This document shows, piece by piece, positions 32,901 through 39,021 of a stretch of DNA of 39,206 nucleotides. The DNA lies in the NCBI RefSeq assembly GCF_006874475.1, contig NZ_VIRM01000070.1, positions 1 to 39,206 on the forward strand, given 5' to 3'. The notes below the pieces were generated by a model. The model ran no database searches. It saw only the letters and a list, made by a program, of their open reading frames with translations, and was not told the DNA's origin. The stretch's first letter is position 1, and every line of letters starts with the position of its first letter. The DNA comes from Microbispora hainanensis. Lineage in GTDB: Bacteria; Actinomycetota; Actinomycetes; Streptosporangiales; Streptosporangiaceae. A program made the position numbers and the translations under genes.

Positions 32901-35900
32901 GGTGTTACGGGCGTAGGTGATGGCGGTGCAGGTGTTGTCGGAGCCGACACCCCGTTCCCCGTAGTCGTTGACCTTCTTCGGCAGACCGTCGGCGTTGTAC
33001 TCGGTGGCGGTCTCGCTGTAGCGCCACCCGGAGGTGGCCTTCTCGCGGGTGACCTCACGTATCTGGTTGACCTGGATCGACCCATACCATCCGGCGCTGC
33101 CTGTCACCACGGGGTCGTACTCATACCGTGTGGAGGTGTCTTCCACCAGCGTCTTCGGCCCGGGCGGGGTGGTCGGGCATGGCCCTAAATCCTCCCAGTA
33201 GGGATAACCCCAGTCGGGTGGGAGCCCGAGGGTGTCGTCCAAGGCCTCCCAGTGGTGTTTCTGGTACGACACCCGATCGCCTTCGCCGTAGTCCCCACTC
33301 GACTTCCACGCCGGGTAGGAGCAGGTCGTCACCGAGCTGGTGAGGGCGGTCACGCTGAAGGTCTGCTCCTGCAGCGTCTGCCCCATGAGATCCCGACCGT
33401 CGTAGTAGGCATTGCCGTCGAAGTCCGTGACCGTGGATTGTTTCGGCGTTCCGTCAGCCAGGATGTCATCCGCCATGCCGCGGTAGAAGGTGGAGGTGGT
33501 GGTGCTGTAGTCGGCCGGGTTCGTACCCGACCCCTTGGTCACCTGCACACTGTCGTAGCCCCGGAACTCCGACCAGTTGCCCGGCCAGTTCTCGTCACAC
33601 GTCGGGAAGCCGAGGTCGTCGAGCATGTAGGAATCGCCGACGCACTCGTGCGGGATGTAAAACGGCTGCAGCGGCAAGGCCCATGCCGGTTCGCCCTGAT
33701 ACTCATATTGCGTCACCTGGTCCGGCGACCCCGCCACGAGGTCCCGTTCCACGGTCTGCGTGACCAGCCATTTGTTGTAGACCCCCCCATTCTCATAAAT
33801 GGGAGAATCCTCACCGAGCGTGTAGTAATACACCTCCATCCCGTAGCAGTCGAAAATGTTCGTGTCCCAGATATCCGTCCACTGCCTCATGTCCGGGTCG
33901 CAGGGAGCGACCTGGCCATACGTGATCTCCGTGACACCGCCCAGGCCGGTGGTCACCGCGGAGATACGCGGCAACTGAAAGCGCGGCTTGTCGGTATTGA
34001 ACTCCTGGTAGTCGACCCGGTTGTCCAACAACGTCGCGGTGAAGTCCACCGAAGGCGCCTTGATGTCGGACCCGGAACCCGCCATGCCCACGGGGCGGAT
34101 CTTGTCCAGCCACAGCACCGGCTTGCCGATACAGACATCGCCCCAGCTCCCGTAGCAGTCCGAGTCGATCCACGAGTAACTCAACTCGAGCCGCGATACG
34201 TCCTCCCACGTAGTCGCGTTCCACGACGATGTCGTCACCGTATCCAGTCGCTTGCTGGTGAAGAACGTCGCGGTTCCGTTGCTTCCGCAGTCCTGCGCCA
34301 GCTGACACAGCAGGTCGGTCGGAGTGTCGTCCTCCCAGTCGGTAATCCCATCCGGAGGCGTGCCACGGTCCTCGACCCCGAAGGTGATCCTTCCCGTGGG
34401 CACCGACCCGGTCACGTTCACGTTGTGACCGTAGGTGACCTCCGACAGGTACCCGCCCCGGTCATAATCCAGCGTGTACTCCGGCACCCAATGGCACACC
34501 GTTCCGCCCGCGCGGCAATAGGTGTTGGTCTCCCGCTCGTAGGAGTAATCGATCACGTTGCCCTTGACGTCGACCTCTTGGTCCAGCTGCCATCGCCAGG
34601 GAGCATCGCAGAACGCCGACGTCGTCGGATACGACGACCCGGTGGCGACGAATGCCGAATGACACGGCTCTCCGCTGTCATCACCGAGAACAGGCACCTG
34701 CCAGGAGGAATCCCGGTGGTACCCGAAGCGGTAGACCGTGCCATCCTGATCGGTCACCTTCCAGTACGGCTGGCCACTTTGGCCACCGGAGGTCACGTAC
34801 TGGATCTTCCAGCCGAAATCATCGGCCGTCTTGTAGGTGCCCGAATCCGAATCCCGCATAATCTGCGAAGAGCGACCACCCACCGACAGCGTCAGGGCCG
34901 AACCCGAGGCCGTGCCATCCGGCGACTCCCAGCACAGATGGCCTTCCAACCGGTCCTCATACGCGCCACACGGCATGAACTGCCGCTCGATGAAACCCGC
35001 GTTCAACTCCCAGCCCAACCCCGCTACCGAGGCCTGGTTGTTGGTATAGGACGTCAGCGAGTCCACCGATGACGACGAATACTGCAGGGCAAGCCCGGGT
35101 GCCGAGCCTCCCGGCGCCGGCACGGCCGGAAGCGGGTAGCTGTAGGAGAAATCCCCGCCGGAAAGCCCGACCTGCCACGTCCCGGACGGCTTCAGATCCG
35201 TCGCCGCGAACGACCCCGTCGCATCCGATGCCGTCGACGCAGCCGAGGCAGCCAGCACATACACCGACGCATCGCCCGCCGCCCCCGCAGCCGCAACACC
35301 GGAACCGGCCGCAGGTGCCGGATCCGCGTCCAGCACCGCGGTCACCCTGCCGTGCACCACGTCATTGACGACCGGCAGCGTCCGCGTCGTCGCCTTGGCC
35401 CGCTCCACGCACTCCTGCGACGGCCGGCTCTCAAGCATGCACGCCGGCACCCGCTTGAGGGTGAGACGTGACGCGAAACCGCCCGAATAGGCATTCCGGA
35501 ACGAGGAGTAATCCAAAGCCACCCGGGCAGGAGCCGCATCCGTACCGCCGTCGCCGCGCGTCAGCCGCACCGCGAGCCCGACTCCTCCCAGACGGCGCGC
35601 CACCGCGTTGTCGAACGTCTCCACCTGAACCGATGACGGTGACTTCCGTGGCGGTCTCCTGGCCTTGGAAGCGGAGGTTGGTGTCGCAGTCTTCTTAGAG
35701 CGAGGCGTCACCCTGCGGGTAGGCATCGGCCGGTGAGCCGGCATGCGAGTCACCGTCGGCCTAGGGGTGGGCGCGGGCGCTACCTTCGGTGTGCGCGTCG
35801 GCTTGGGTGCCGGGGTCGCCGTGGCCATCGTGGAGGCATCCGGCGCCTCTACCGGAGTCACCGAAACCGGCAGACCCGCAACCGCAGCCGCGCCCTTAGA

Positions 35901-36191
35901 CAGATCGACCTGGCCGGTCCCAGCCTTCGGCCACACCGGCGCTGGACGCTTCACCGGCTTCTGCAGATCCTCTGCACCCTTGGCCACCGACTTCACCCGA
36001 ACCGGCTGCCCGTCAATACTCTGCTCAGAGCTCGGCGACGGCGCGTCAGCAGCAGCCGGCTGCACCAGTCCATCCGGCACGCCGACCCCGGCGACGAACA
36101 CGCCGAGGGCGACAACCACCCCGACCCACGCCCGTGAAAAACGACCGCGAATCGTGCTGGGCAGCAGTTTCCGGGCACGCGAAATCGGCAC
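23958..36191 (-). CDS. Giant secreted RHS polymorphic toxin with SpvB-like start, duplicated DNRLRE/Ig block and CdiA-type nuclease tip
   Basis: GTG 36191 is chosen because GGAGGGG lies about 6 nt upstream and it opens a clean signal peptide: a basic n-region, 'WVGVVVALGVFVAGVGV' and an AAA-D-like cleavage site near residue 48. A TTG at 36272 would add 27 residues with no signal character. The mature protein (4077 aa with signal) has a Pro/Thr/Lys-rich stretch, then an SpvB/Tc-toxin-like segment at about 347-410 ('SYSYPLPAVPAPGG', 'VAGLGWELNAGF'). YD-type repeats follow to about 32,000. Two DNRLRE modules (about 31,840-30,050 and 29,860-28,036) and an Ig-like array (to about 26,500) interrupt the shell. 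YD repeats resume, with the RHS core at about 25,200-24,790 ('YLSARYYDPTIAKFITTDPL'). The tail has a hydrophobic Ala/Gly-rich segment and a nuclease-like tip. No HINT domain is present. Action on neighbouring cells is inferred. Confidence 0.9.
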   Translation of the reverse strand: MPISRARKLLPSTIRGRFSRAWVGVVVALGVFVAGVGVPDGLVQPAAADAPSPSSEQSIDGQPVRVKSVAKGAEDLQKPVKRPAPVWPKAGTGQVDLSKGAAAVAGLPVSVTPVEAPDASTMATATPAPKPTRTPKVAPAPTPRPTVTRMPAHRPMPTRRVTPRSKKTATPTSASKARRPPRKSPSSVQVETFDNAVARRLGGVGLAVRLTRGDGGTDAAPARVALDYSSFRNAYSGGFASRLTLKRVPACMLESRPSQECVERAKATTRTLPVVNDVVHGRVTAVLDADPAPAAGSGVAAAGAAGDASVYVLAASAASTASDATGSFAATDLKPSGTWQVGLSGGDFSYSYPLPAVPAPGGSAPGLALQYSSSSVDSLTSYTNNQASVAGLGWELNAGFIERQFMPCGAYEDRLEGHLCWESPDGTASGSALTLSVGGRSSQIMRDSDSGTYKTADDFGWKIQYVTSGGQSGQPYWKVTDQDGTVYRFGYHRDSSWQVPVLGDDSGEPCHSAFVATGSSYPTTSAFCDAPWRWQLDQEVDVKGNVIDYSYERETNTYCRAGGTVCHWVPEYTLDYDRGGYLSEVTYGHNVNVTGSVPTGRITFGVEDRGTPPDGITDWEDDTPTDLLCQLAQDCGSNGTATFFTSKRLDTVTTSSWNATTWEDVSRLELSYSWIDSDCYGSWGDVCIGKPVLWLDKIRPVGMAGSGSDIKAPSVDFTATLLDNRVDYQEFNTDKPRFQLPRISAVTTGLGGVTEITYGQVAPCDPDMRQWTDIWDTNIFDCYGMEVYYYTLGEDSPIYENGGVYNKWLVTQTVERDLVAGSPDQVTQYEYQGEPAWALPLQPFYIPHECVGDSYMLDDLGFPTCDENWPGNWSEFRGYDSVQVTKGSGTNPADYSTTTSTFYRGMADDILADGTPKQSTVTDFDGNAYYDGRDLMGQTLQEQTFSVTALTSSVTTCSYPAWKSSGDYGEGDRVSYQKHHWEALDDTLGLPPDWGYPYWEDLGPCPTTPPGPKTLVEDTSTRYEYDPVVTGSAGWYGSIQVNQIREVTREKATSGWRYSETATEYNADGLPKKVNDYGERGVGSDNTCTAITYARNTSKWLIDYEASEERHAGDDCSSGTLLARSITLYDGATSPSANTPTRGDATEIRAYSSDSDYTATMSTFDNYGRPLSSTDLLHKTTTITYAPAVGWPSGGVTVTNPLGQSVTTWSSPYNGQPVGMRDANNHDVNIDYDALGRTLQLWTPEAPKSGNTPAAKVAYAIPADSDGVVTGPAKTTVSRLQSGSGTSAKWVSTHTYVDGLGRPREVQTASPAGGRVVQVTTYDARGLTAATSAPAHNTAQPGSGLLNPDLESLPQWSTAVYDSLGRITAQIDKSESDELRHTTTKYLGADKYEVTPPVGGKTVYYTDAADQVTKIEEWLTGTGTAQQTAIAGPTPSSSSITSPAAAGKTETAKSSTAVTAPASAANAPAAKESPAQAQTQVQDARIEASVEAKRSGKPVEVAGLASATSSTVANPDGKTFTTTVSTRPARVKRDGAWVPIDTSLVEKDGALVPKAGPAVTVSAGGDGPFATVADEAGNSIALSWPSPLPRPTVERNKARYADAAGPGADLVVTVLPGGVRHDIELRERPTTQLNYRIGVKTSGWKLQQDGQGRLTVTDSAGKLVAPVAQPVMYPKPTRGEKVKNTQADTDANAKADARPEAKDRHRRTGRITTRLTAQGDHQVLELTPDASFLADPTLTYPVTVDPTLDFDTQDDTYVADYDSDIHADDDKIWTGSYYGELDRGYVYFDTSFLWGENITQAELSLRNRYSTSCGSTGAGIQVRRVTADWDPYSISWSSQPDTTTEDAVISKDGYDLDSCPAQEAGQVNWNVTAMAQDWAAGKPGYGVSLRSANESASENWRSFDSSEAWEWWEDAAGPILTVTYTASSSPTVGNLSITPVTGSAVSSLTPTLHATVSDIASGSLRADYQVEHDPAYTAEGTGQIWVGSSAGVTSGNDAPAVVPAGKLSDGWHIRWRARATNTGTSTSSSWSAWQTTTVNVPDPLVDQLQVTPSQVLSAETVTSTLTPALAARVTTPDAGASRVEFELEHDPADSAHGTGSIWTIGSAQAGTAKSAAAVTAPASAPAAGAASASNAPAADAPAAQVQDVHGRASVEAKRSGKPVEMAGLTSATSSTVANPDGKTFTTTVSTRPTRIKRDGAWVPIDTSLVEKDGAFVPKAGPAVTVSAGGDGPFATMGDEAGNSIALSWPTPLPRPTVERNRARYTDAAGPGADLVVTVLPGGVRHDIELRERPTTQLNYRVNVKTTGWKLQQDVQGRLTLTDSAGKLVAPVAQPVMYPKLNRSMKAKDARAGGDATSGAGTTAKANKGHGARRGRIATRLNHEGDHQVLELAPDAAFLADPATSFPVVVDPTVNLDTQGDTYVGDWDPYSSWWNEDLIDVGSGEIGPGEIGISRGYLQFDTSALAGKSVTQAQLSLFNYAAPQCGSFGSGIQARRVNSAWDAYDITWNSQPSTTSEDAVTRRDAYSMDWCPDGNGGTITYDITAMAQDWAAGKPQYGVQLRAVDESGVNDWRDYHSMEATFDGAQPPALTATYSLPSSSPTFGNLSIAPVTGGAVSSLTPTLHATVSDTTSGSLRADYEIEHDPAYTAEGTGQIWTGSSTGVTSGNDAPAVVPAGKLSNGWHVRWRARATNTGTSTSSAWSSWQTATITTVLDPVVDNVASGTQATLTVPAGKLADGWKVRWRARAVAAGSNTSAWSDWQALTVKVPAATVSQLQITPAQTVDGKTAVSSLTPQLLATVTDAYGQPLRAEFEVEHDPADTAHGTGGIWTGAADNVASGTQASVTVPGGALSNGWGIRWRARAVNTATQVASAWSDWQTATVNAANVPSEPGVTALQITPSQVVDDTTVASSLTPQLRAQVTNPAGGTLRAEFELEHDPAAPQGQGTGQIWTTAADNVPAGTEAAVTVPSDTLSEGWLVRWRARAIAGETASSWSDWQTVRVDQPDPVLGTLQVTPSEVVDGKTTSASLTPQLLAQVTDPAGGPLRAEFELEHDPAAPEGQGTGGIWTTAVDDVASGAQATVTVPDGKLSDGWLVRWRARAVTAGGTSAWSDWQQLTVTEGSLIPVVDNPRTRPASNGTTTTLTPALLATVRSDQGGQLGAEFEVEHDPADTGQIWTTTVNGVTSGNDATITIPAGTLSNGWKIRWHARAVKNGITSDWTAWQSVTVNVPNHYDTTFEYDRDGQLIKQTDANGNIRTFTYDLLGRRTASHDPDAGDSHQAYDDAGRLLWSTNGKGQKLSYSYDDIGRQTALWAGERDSGTKLAEWVYDTVTTNGKGKLTSATRYAGGNAYVDTITGYDTMGRPKGSTLTIPSSEGMLAGTYTFATTYAISGRVATYTMPAAGGLPAETVTSTYTDLDLPSQMTSDLGGGFTYVGSTTYSNIGQLADRAYGVGGKIKWHLDYDLKTRWVKSVTTTTKADTSNPMTVQDDRYEYDPSGEIKKILDAATASGGSPGQYECFTYDGLHRLSQAWTTTATACGTSTATADNQGIDPYAQSYAYDGVGNLTSVTSNGQAAIYDYPQPEMDAVRPNAVTSISRPTGTDTYAYDNAGQLTSRTVSGKAGTFAWNELGQLDKATIAGQDTTMVYDADGQRLIRRDPDGKATLYLGSMEIEVNGGAITGKRYYTAPDGATVAMRTGGDGVTWMMSGLHGSTQLAVDDTTGKVSRERYLPFGQRRGADDLPFTDHGFLGKTEDDNTGLDYLSARYYDPTIAKFITTDPLLDLRTPQWANPYGYAGNNPVGLSDPTGLSVAPRGAAFDSCTTAAECKDFEKCKKQHTAAKCTKSLSEKVRATATKAAAEKAAAESKENDRKAAEKRNKSMYPSCNSGGGYPVSCSGPSQQQCTSTLQCATVYGMAGALLLTPVALAVGPEAVAAGGAVIGAGGKAIGAGAKAVGKGKVVAGPKLGVLRITAKSPSASEVRGAEYMAAQGKNVLLRDPVGTRAGGETSDLLVDGVRWDVYTPITSNVNRIASTAASKGSQVQGGGVIIDLSKTSVTPEQLANIQVRIARTGARVSQVVVIP
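23961..24285 (-). other. C-terminal tip resembling the CdiA tRNA-nuclease family
   Basis: The last 105 residues contain 'SEVRGAEYMAAQGKNV', 'PVGTRAGGETSDLLVDG', 'WDVYTPITSNVNRI' and 'GGGVIIDLSKTSVTPE'. This order (an early Glu, TSD, then WDVYTP and a C-terminal VV-strand) is the pattern I know from tips annotated as CdiA C-terminal tRNase domains, with a PD-(D/E)XK-like active site. The candidate catalytic residues (E of SEVR, D of TSD, D of WDVYTP) are all present. A hydrophobic Ala/Gly-rich helical region lies just upstream (about 24,300-24,460). Confidence 0.75.
26510..28035 (-). repeat. Array of Ig-like repeats (about 100 aa each) in the second RHS protein
   Basis: Repeats share 'LQ(V/I)TPSQVVD..SLTPQL.A.VT', 'RAEFE(L/V)EHDPA', 'G.IWT...DNV.SGT.A.VTVP...L..GW..RWRARA' and 'SAWSDWQ..TV'. 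Four complete units and one that begins half-way (at about 28,035) are visible here; further units lie in the two duplicated blocks upstream. Units with 'EGQGTGGIWTT' are most alike at the DNA level, which favours recombination. Confidence 0.9.
28036..29860 (-). repeat. DNRLRE + Ig module, copy B (about 1.8 kb)
   Basis: It runs from 'AKSAAAVTAPAS' through 'SVEAKRSGKPVEMAGL', 'KRDGAWVPIDTSLVEKDG' and the DNRLRE part with 'AMAQDWAAGKPQYGV', to an Ig-like unit ending 'VLDPVVD'. It matches copy A along its full length, offset by about 1.98-2.01 kb; the stretch around 29,300-29,720 is nearly identical to 31,280-31,700. It ends inside the second half of an Ig unit. Confidence 0.9.
30050..31840 (-). 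repeat. DNRLRE + Ig module, copy A (about 1.8 kb)
   Basis: This is the N-terminal-side copy, from 'AKSSTAVTAPAS' through 'SVEAKRSGKPVEVAGL', 'AMAQDWAAGKPGYGV' and an Ig-like unit ending 'VPDPLVD'. It is followed by the first half of a further Ig unit ('DQLQVTPSQV' to 'GTGSIWT'), after which copy B starts. The upstream flank is the interrupted YD repeat 'EEWLTGTGTAQQT'. Confidence 0.9.
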
Positions 36192-36245
36192 GCCGAACCC
36201 CTCCGCACGCAAAGCGAAGCGCGCGGCACGGCACGGCCGCTCACC

Positions 36246-36272
36246 TCTATAAAGCCGAAATAAAATGACCAA
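36246..36272 (-). promoter_or_regulatory. Possible promoter of the second RHS gene
   Basis: On the minus strand TTGGTC (36272-36267) and TATAGA (36251-36246) are 15 nt apart, in an AT-rich stretch about 55 bp before the chosen GTG. The spacing is shorter than the usual 17, so this is only a candidate. Confidence 0.28.
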
Positions 36273-36544
36273 ACCGGATCATGCGTGCCTGACAACCGCA
36301 GGTCAAGACCTACTTCGCATCTGGATGATCACCTGCCGTTATCTAGACGACAGCCATCATTCCCGTCCATAAGGTCCCACCAGGCACGTTCCAAACGAGG
36401 AGGAGAGCCACGAAGCGTAGACGTGCGATTTACATCACATCGCAAGCCGTCCCCTTGACATGGTGAGCGCAAAGCGTACGCAAGCCGCGCACTTCTCCGG
36501 CGCCTGCCTGTCTCATCAGCAAGAGTCACCAGGAGGCGCGGCGA

Positions 36545-36560
36545 CGACGGTAAACCGTCG
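36545..36560. promoter_or_regulatory. Inverted repeat CGACGGT-aa-ACCGTCG
   Basis: Seven-base arms are perfectly complementary around a two-base centre. It lies in the intergenic region between the epimerase end and the second RHS start, upstream of the latter. A dyad of this form suits a dimeric repressor, but it may also be chance in GC-rich DNA. The remaining sequence between 36,273 and 36,544 shows no gene that I can support. Confidence 0.35.
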
Positions 36561-36575
36561 GGTCAAGGCAATACT

Positions 36576-36595
36576 CTCGGTGTGGGGCCACCGAG
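36576..36595 (-). terminator. Hairpin after the epimerase-like gene
   Basis: CTCGGTG and CACCGAG form a 7-bp stem with a 6-nt loop. It is read from the minus strand about 18 nt past the stop at 36614. No U-tract follows. It is modest evidence for transcription ending there, which would isolate the epimerase gene from the RHS gene. Confidence 0.4.
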
Positions 36596-36613
36596 TGCTG
36601 ATCAACGCAGTGA

Positions 36614-37633
36614 CTACCGACGGCGATCCCATGCCTTGAGGAGATCGCGTTCCCGCTTCAGGGACAGCCCATGGTGAGCTTGTCGACCGTAGGCGAGAGG
36701 GCCGCCGGCCTCGGTGAGCCAGAGGTGCGTGTCACGAACAGTCGCCGCGGTCGGCCGGCATACCAGGCCAGCCGCCAATCCTGCCGTCGAGTCCACCTGC
36801 CATGTCCCCAGGGGAGTCCGCCACAGGGGTATCTCAGTCCACTGCCTCACGTCGTGCTCAACGAGAAAGGCGTCGTCCACCCAGGTCAGTTCGGCCGCCG
36901 AGCTCGTGACCGTCCTGCAGGCGTCGAGCATCTCCCCGAAGGTCGCGCGGCCCTTCGGGGCGGTGACATTGAAGGTCCCTGTGGTGCCCTGTGCAAGGCA
37001 GCTCAACGTGAAGGCCGTCAGGTCCCGGATGTCGATGGGCTGGATTGGCTTGGCCGGCCGGCCCGGGGCCAGGACCCGGCCGCCTTGAGCTATTCGTCGC
37101 AGCCACCAGGTGAGCCGGCCGACGTTCTCCTGTGGTCCCAGGATCACTCCGGGGCGCAGTACGGTGACAGCTCCTTCGAACGCCTCCTGTACGGCGCGCT
37201 CGCAGCCGGCCTTGTAGGCGCCGTACTGTGCGGCGGACCAGTTCGCCTCATCTTCGGCGGTACCAAGGGCATCCGGTGGACAATCGTAGACGTTGCTGTC
37301 CTCGTTGACCGGCTCAGCAGGCCAGCCTGGATACACGGAGATGGTGGAGAGGAAAACGTACGCGCTCGCCCTGTCGGATAGGAGACGCGCGGCGTTTCCT
37401 ACAACCTGAGGAACATAGCCGCTGGTGTCGACCACCCAGTCCCACTCCCCTCCTTGAACCAAGGACAGCAGGTCGGATCTGTTCTCCCTGTCCCCGCGAA
37501 CGGCCTCAACTCCGGGTACGTCGTGCCCCGTCTGGCCGCGATTGAATGTCGTCACCTGGTGCCCTTGGGCAAGTGCCTCTTCCACAAGCACCCTGCCTAC
37601 GAAGCGCGTCCCGCCGAGCACCAGAATCCTCAT
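36614..37633 (-). CDS. NAD(P)-dependent epimerase/dehydratase-like (extended SDR) protein
   Basis: The 339-aa product starts 'MRILVLGGTRFVGR', with the GGTRFVG nucleotide-binding loop (7-13). It has 'VDTSGYVPQ', 'VFLSTISVY' and 'QYGAYKAGCE', where Y137 and K141 form the YxxxK pair. 'LRPGVILGPQE' and 'QPIDIRDLTAF' follow, as in extended SDR reductases and epimerases of about 330 aa. Substrate is unknown; in actinomycetes such genes are common stand-alone reductases, so a link to the sugar operon is not implied by position. ATG 37633 is preferred because the family starts there; ATG 37645 and much longer forms are open too. GGAGAC just before it is too close for a good Shine-Dalgarno, so ATG 37645 cannot be excluded. 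Confidence 0.82.
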   Translation of the reverse strand: MRILVLGGTRFVGRVLVEEALAQGHQVTTFNRGQTGHDVPGVEAVRGDRENRSDLLSLVQGGEWDWVVDTSGYVPQVVGNAARLLSDRASAYVFLSTISVYPGWPAEPVNEDSNVYDCPPDALGTAEDEANWSAAQYGAYKAGCERAVQEAFEGAVTVLRPGVILGPQENVGRLTWWLRRIAQGGRVLAPGRPAKPIQPIDIRDLTAFTLSCLAQGTTGTFNVTAPKGRATFGEMLDACRTVTSSAAELTWVDDAFLVEHDVRQWTEIPLWRTPLGTWQVDSTAGLAAGLVCRPTAATVRDTHLWLTEAGGPLAYGRQAHHGLSLKRERDLLKAWDRRR

Positions 37634-38084
37634 GTCTCCGATCATCACGCAAGCAGGCAGTGGCGTCGACAGGATCACCATGCCCTCGGCGGCCAGCAGC
37701 CTTCCCATCACCGCTCCCGTTACCCTTCCGGCTGGCCATCCTTTTTCAAATGGGCGCCTCCACCGATGCATTTCCGCTGGTAGAGCCGCTGGCGCCAGGG
37801 CCGGACATCACCCCGACTCGAGAGCTGCCAAGACACTCACAGATGTTCTCGCGGGGAGTTTCCAGGATCCACATGACTACTCGAAATCAAATCAATAACC
37901 CCCCACCGAGAGCCCACTTACAGAATGTCGTCGCCATTCACGTGTGACAATCAGACTCATTCTCTTCACATTTACCCTCCCGGTATGCACCATCTTTGAC
38001 CTGGTAAAACATGGCAAGAATGGCCTCAACCTCGTTGATTCGATCTCCGTTTCGCGGTTCAATTGGATTGACCAAGAAAACGGT
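37634..38084. other. 450-bp gap between divergent genes, no supported gene
   Basis: It separates the epimerase-like gene (minus) and the accessory gene at 38127 (plus), and must hold both promoters. The part from 37,860 to 38,080 is more AT-rich. A TTGACC hexamer at 38068-38073 is a possible -35 box for the plus-strand gene, which would place the dyad at 38085-38104 on the -10 region. Short open frames here have no recognisable product. Confidence 0.4.
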
Positions 38085-38104
38085 GACACACGCGATTGTG
38101 TGTC
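38085..38104. promoter_or_regulatory. Operator-like inverted repeat GACACAC-N6-GTGTGTC
   Basis: Seven-base perfectly complementary arms flank GCGATT. The dyad ends 22 bp before the ATG at 38127 and starts 11 bp after the TTGACC hexamer. A repressor binding here would block a promoter using that hexamer. Such sites are common before regulated accessory genes. Confidence 0.55.
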
Positions 38105-38126
38105 GCAAGCCAATCGGAGAGCGATC

Positions 38127-38945
38127 ATGCCAAACGGAGTTCCCGGGAAATGCGTTCCCGCAAACGTCCCCGGTGTCAGCCTCGCCCCTGAGGACATGGC
38201 GCGCGTAACGGCGGACGACTGGGCAGAGATTCAAAGGCTCGCGCGCGGCTACTGCCGTACTGTCGATGCAACGCGTTCGCGTAAGCGCATGGACGGAAGC
38301 GCAACCATCGTCAAGGGCGGGCACGCGCCGTACGGAACCGACGATGTATCGGACGACGTCACCCAGGACGCCGTTCTTCTCTTCGCTCAGCGCCTGCGTG
38401 ACGTACTCGCGTCCTGCGCCCCTGCCCCGGACAGCGGTCCTACTCGGGAGACTCAGGCATGGGTCTACGTCCGTCGAGACGGCGGAGAGATGCCGATCAC
38501 TCGTACGACTCTGCAGAGGTGGGCGGTTCGCGATGCCGCCGCGCGGAACGGCTATCGCGTCGACGTTCCGGCGGATGAGATCGACGCGACGCCGGGGGCT
38601 CAACTCATGCGCGGTGTACCGCGTTCGGAGACGGTTACGGGGGCGACAGTGGCGTTCTGCGTGTCTCAGCACAACGCAGAGATGTTCCGCACGGCATTCG
38701 GGGACGGCACGGACTTCCCCGTCCTGCGTCGGGCTCTCAGCATCGCGGCTCAGGCTGATGACCTGGGACGCGCGGGCGTTCTCGCCAAGACTGCGCAGGC
38801 TCAGCACGGCGGAGCGTACGGCTCCCGTCGTGCCGTGATCCGGGTACGGGACGCCGGACGGGCCGAATGGCGAGAGCTGTCGGCCCGCCTGGACGACGCC
38901 AGGGGCGCCATGGTGTACGGAGGCGCCGAACCCACAGAGAACTAG
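38127..38945 (+). CDS. Accessory protein of unknown function (272 aa), faint sigma-factor-like segment
   Basis: ATG 38127 has GGAGA about 7 nt upstream; the frame is open to 37944 but the extension is AT-rich and overlaps the operator-like repeat. The product is soluble and lacks a signal peptide or membrane segment. Its first half has 'DDVSDDVTQDAVLLFAQRLR', recalling the 'DDLxQExFLxxW' segment of sigma-factor region 2. A helical 'TRTTLQRWAVRDAAARNGY' part is followed by 'ADDLGRAGVLAKTAQAQHGG' and 'SRRAVIRVRDAGRAEWRELS'. The sigma likeness is weak, and region 4 cannot be seen. I know proteins of this style from actinomycete mobile elements and phages. The nearby transposase (39022) agrees with an accessory origin, but no function can be named. 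Confidence 0.65.
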   Translation: MPNGVPGKCVPANVPGVSLAPEDMARVTADDWAEIQRLARGYCRTVDATRSRKRMDGSATIVKGGHAPYGTDDVSDDVTQDAVLLFAQRLRDVLASCAPAPDSGPTRETQAWVYVRRDGGEMPITRTTLQRWAVRDAAARNGYRVDVPADEIDATPGAQLMRGVPRSETVTGATVAFCVSQHNAEMFRTAFGDGTDFPVLRRALSIAAQADDLGRAGVLAKTAQAQHGGAYGSRRAVIRVRDAGRAEWRELSARLDDARGAMVYGGAEPTEN

Positions 38946-39021
38946 CAGAAAGCCGCTACGGAACTTAAATGGGTCTTGTCGGTGAGCTGACGAGGGCTGA
39001 TCTGCTCTGTATGACCAGGGT

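Noticed and set aside
33252..35072. 606-codon plus-strand open frame
   Set aside because: Arg/His/Val-rich shadow of the SpvB-like part of the second RHS gene.
36455..36482. TTGACA-N16-TACGCA as a plus-strand promoter
   Set aside because: The hexamers are acceptable, but no plus-strand gene follows, so it is unsupported without transcript data.
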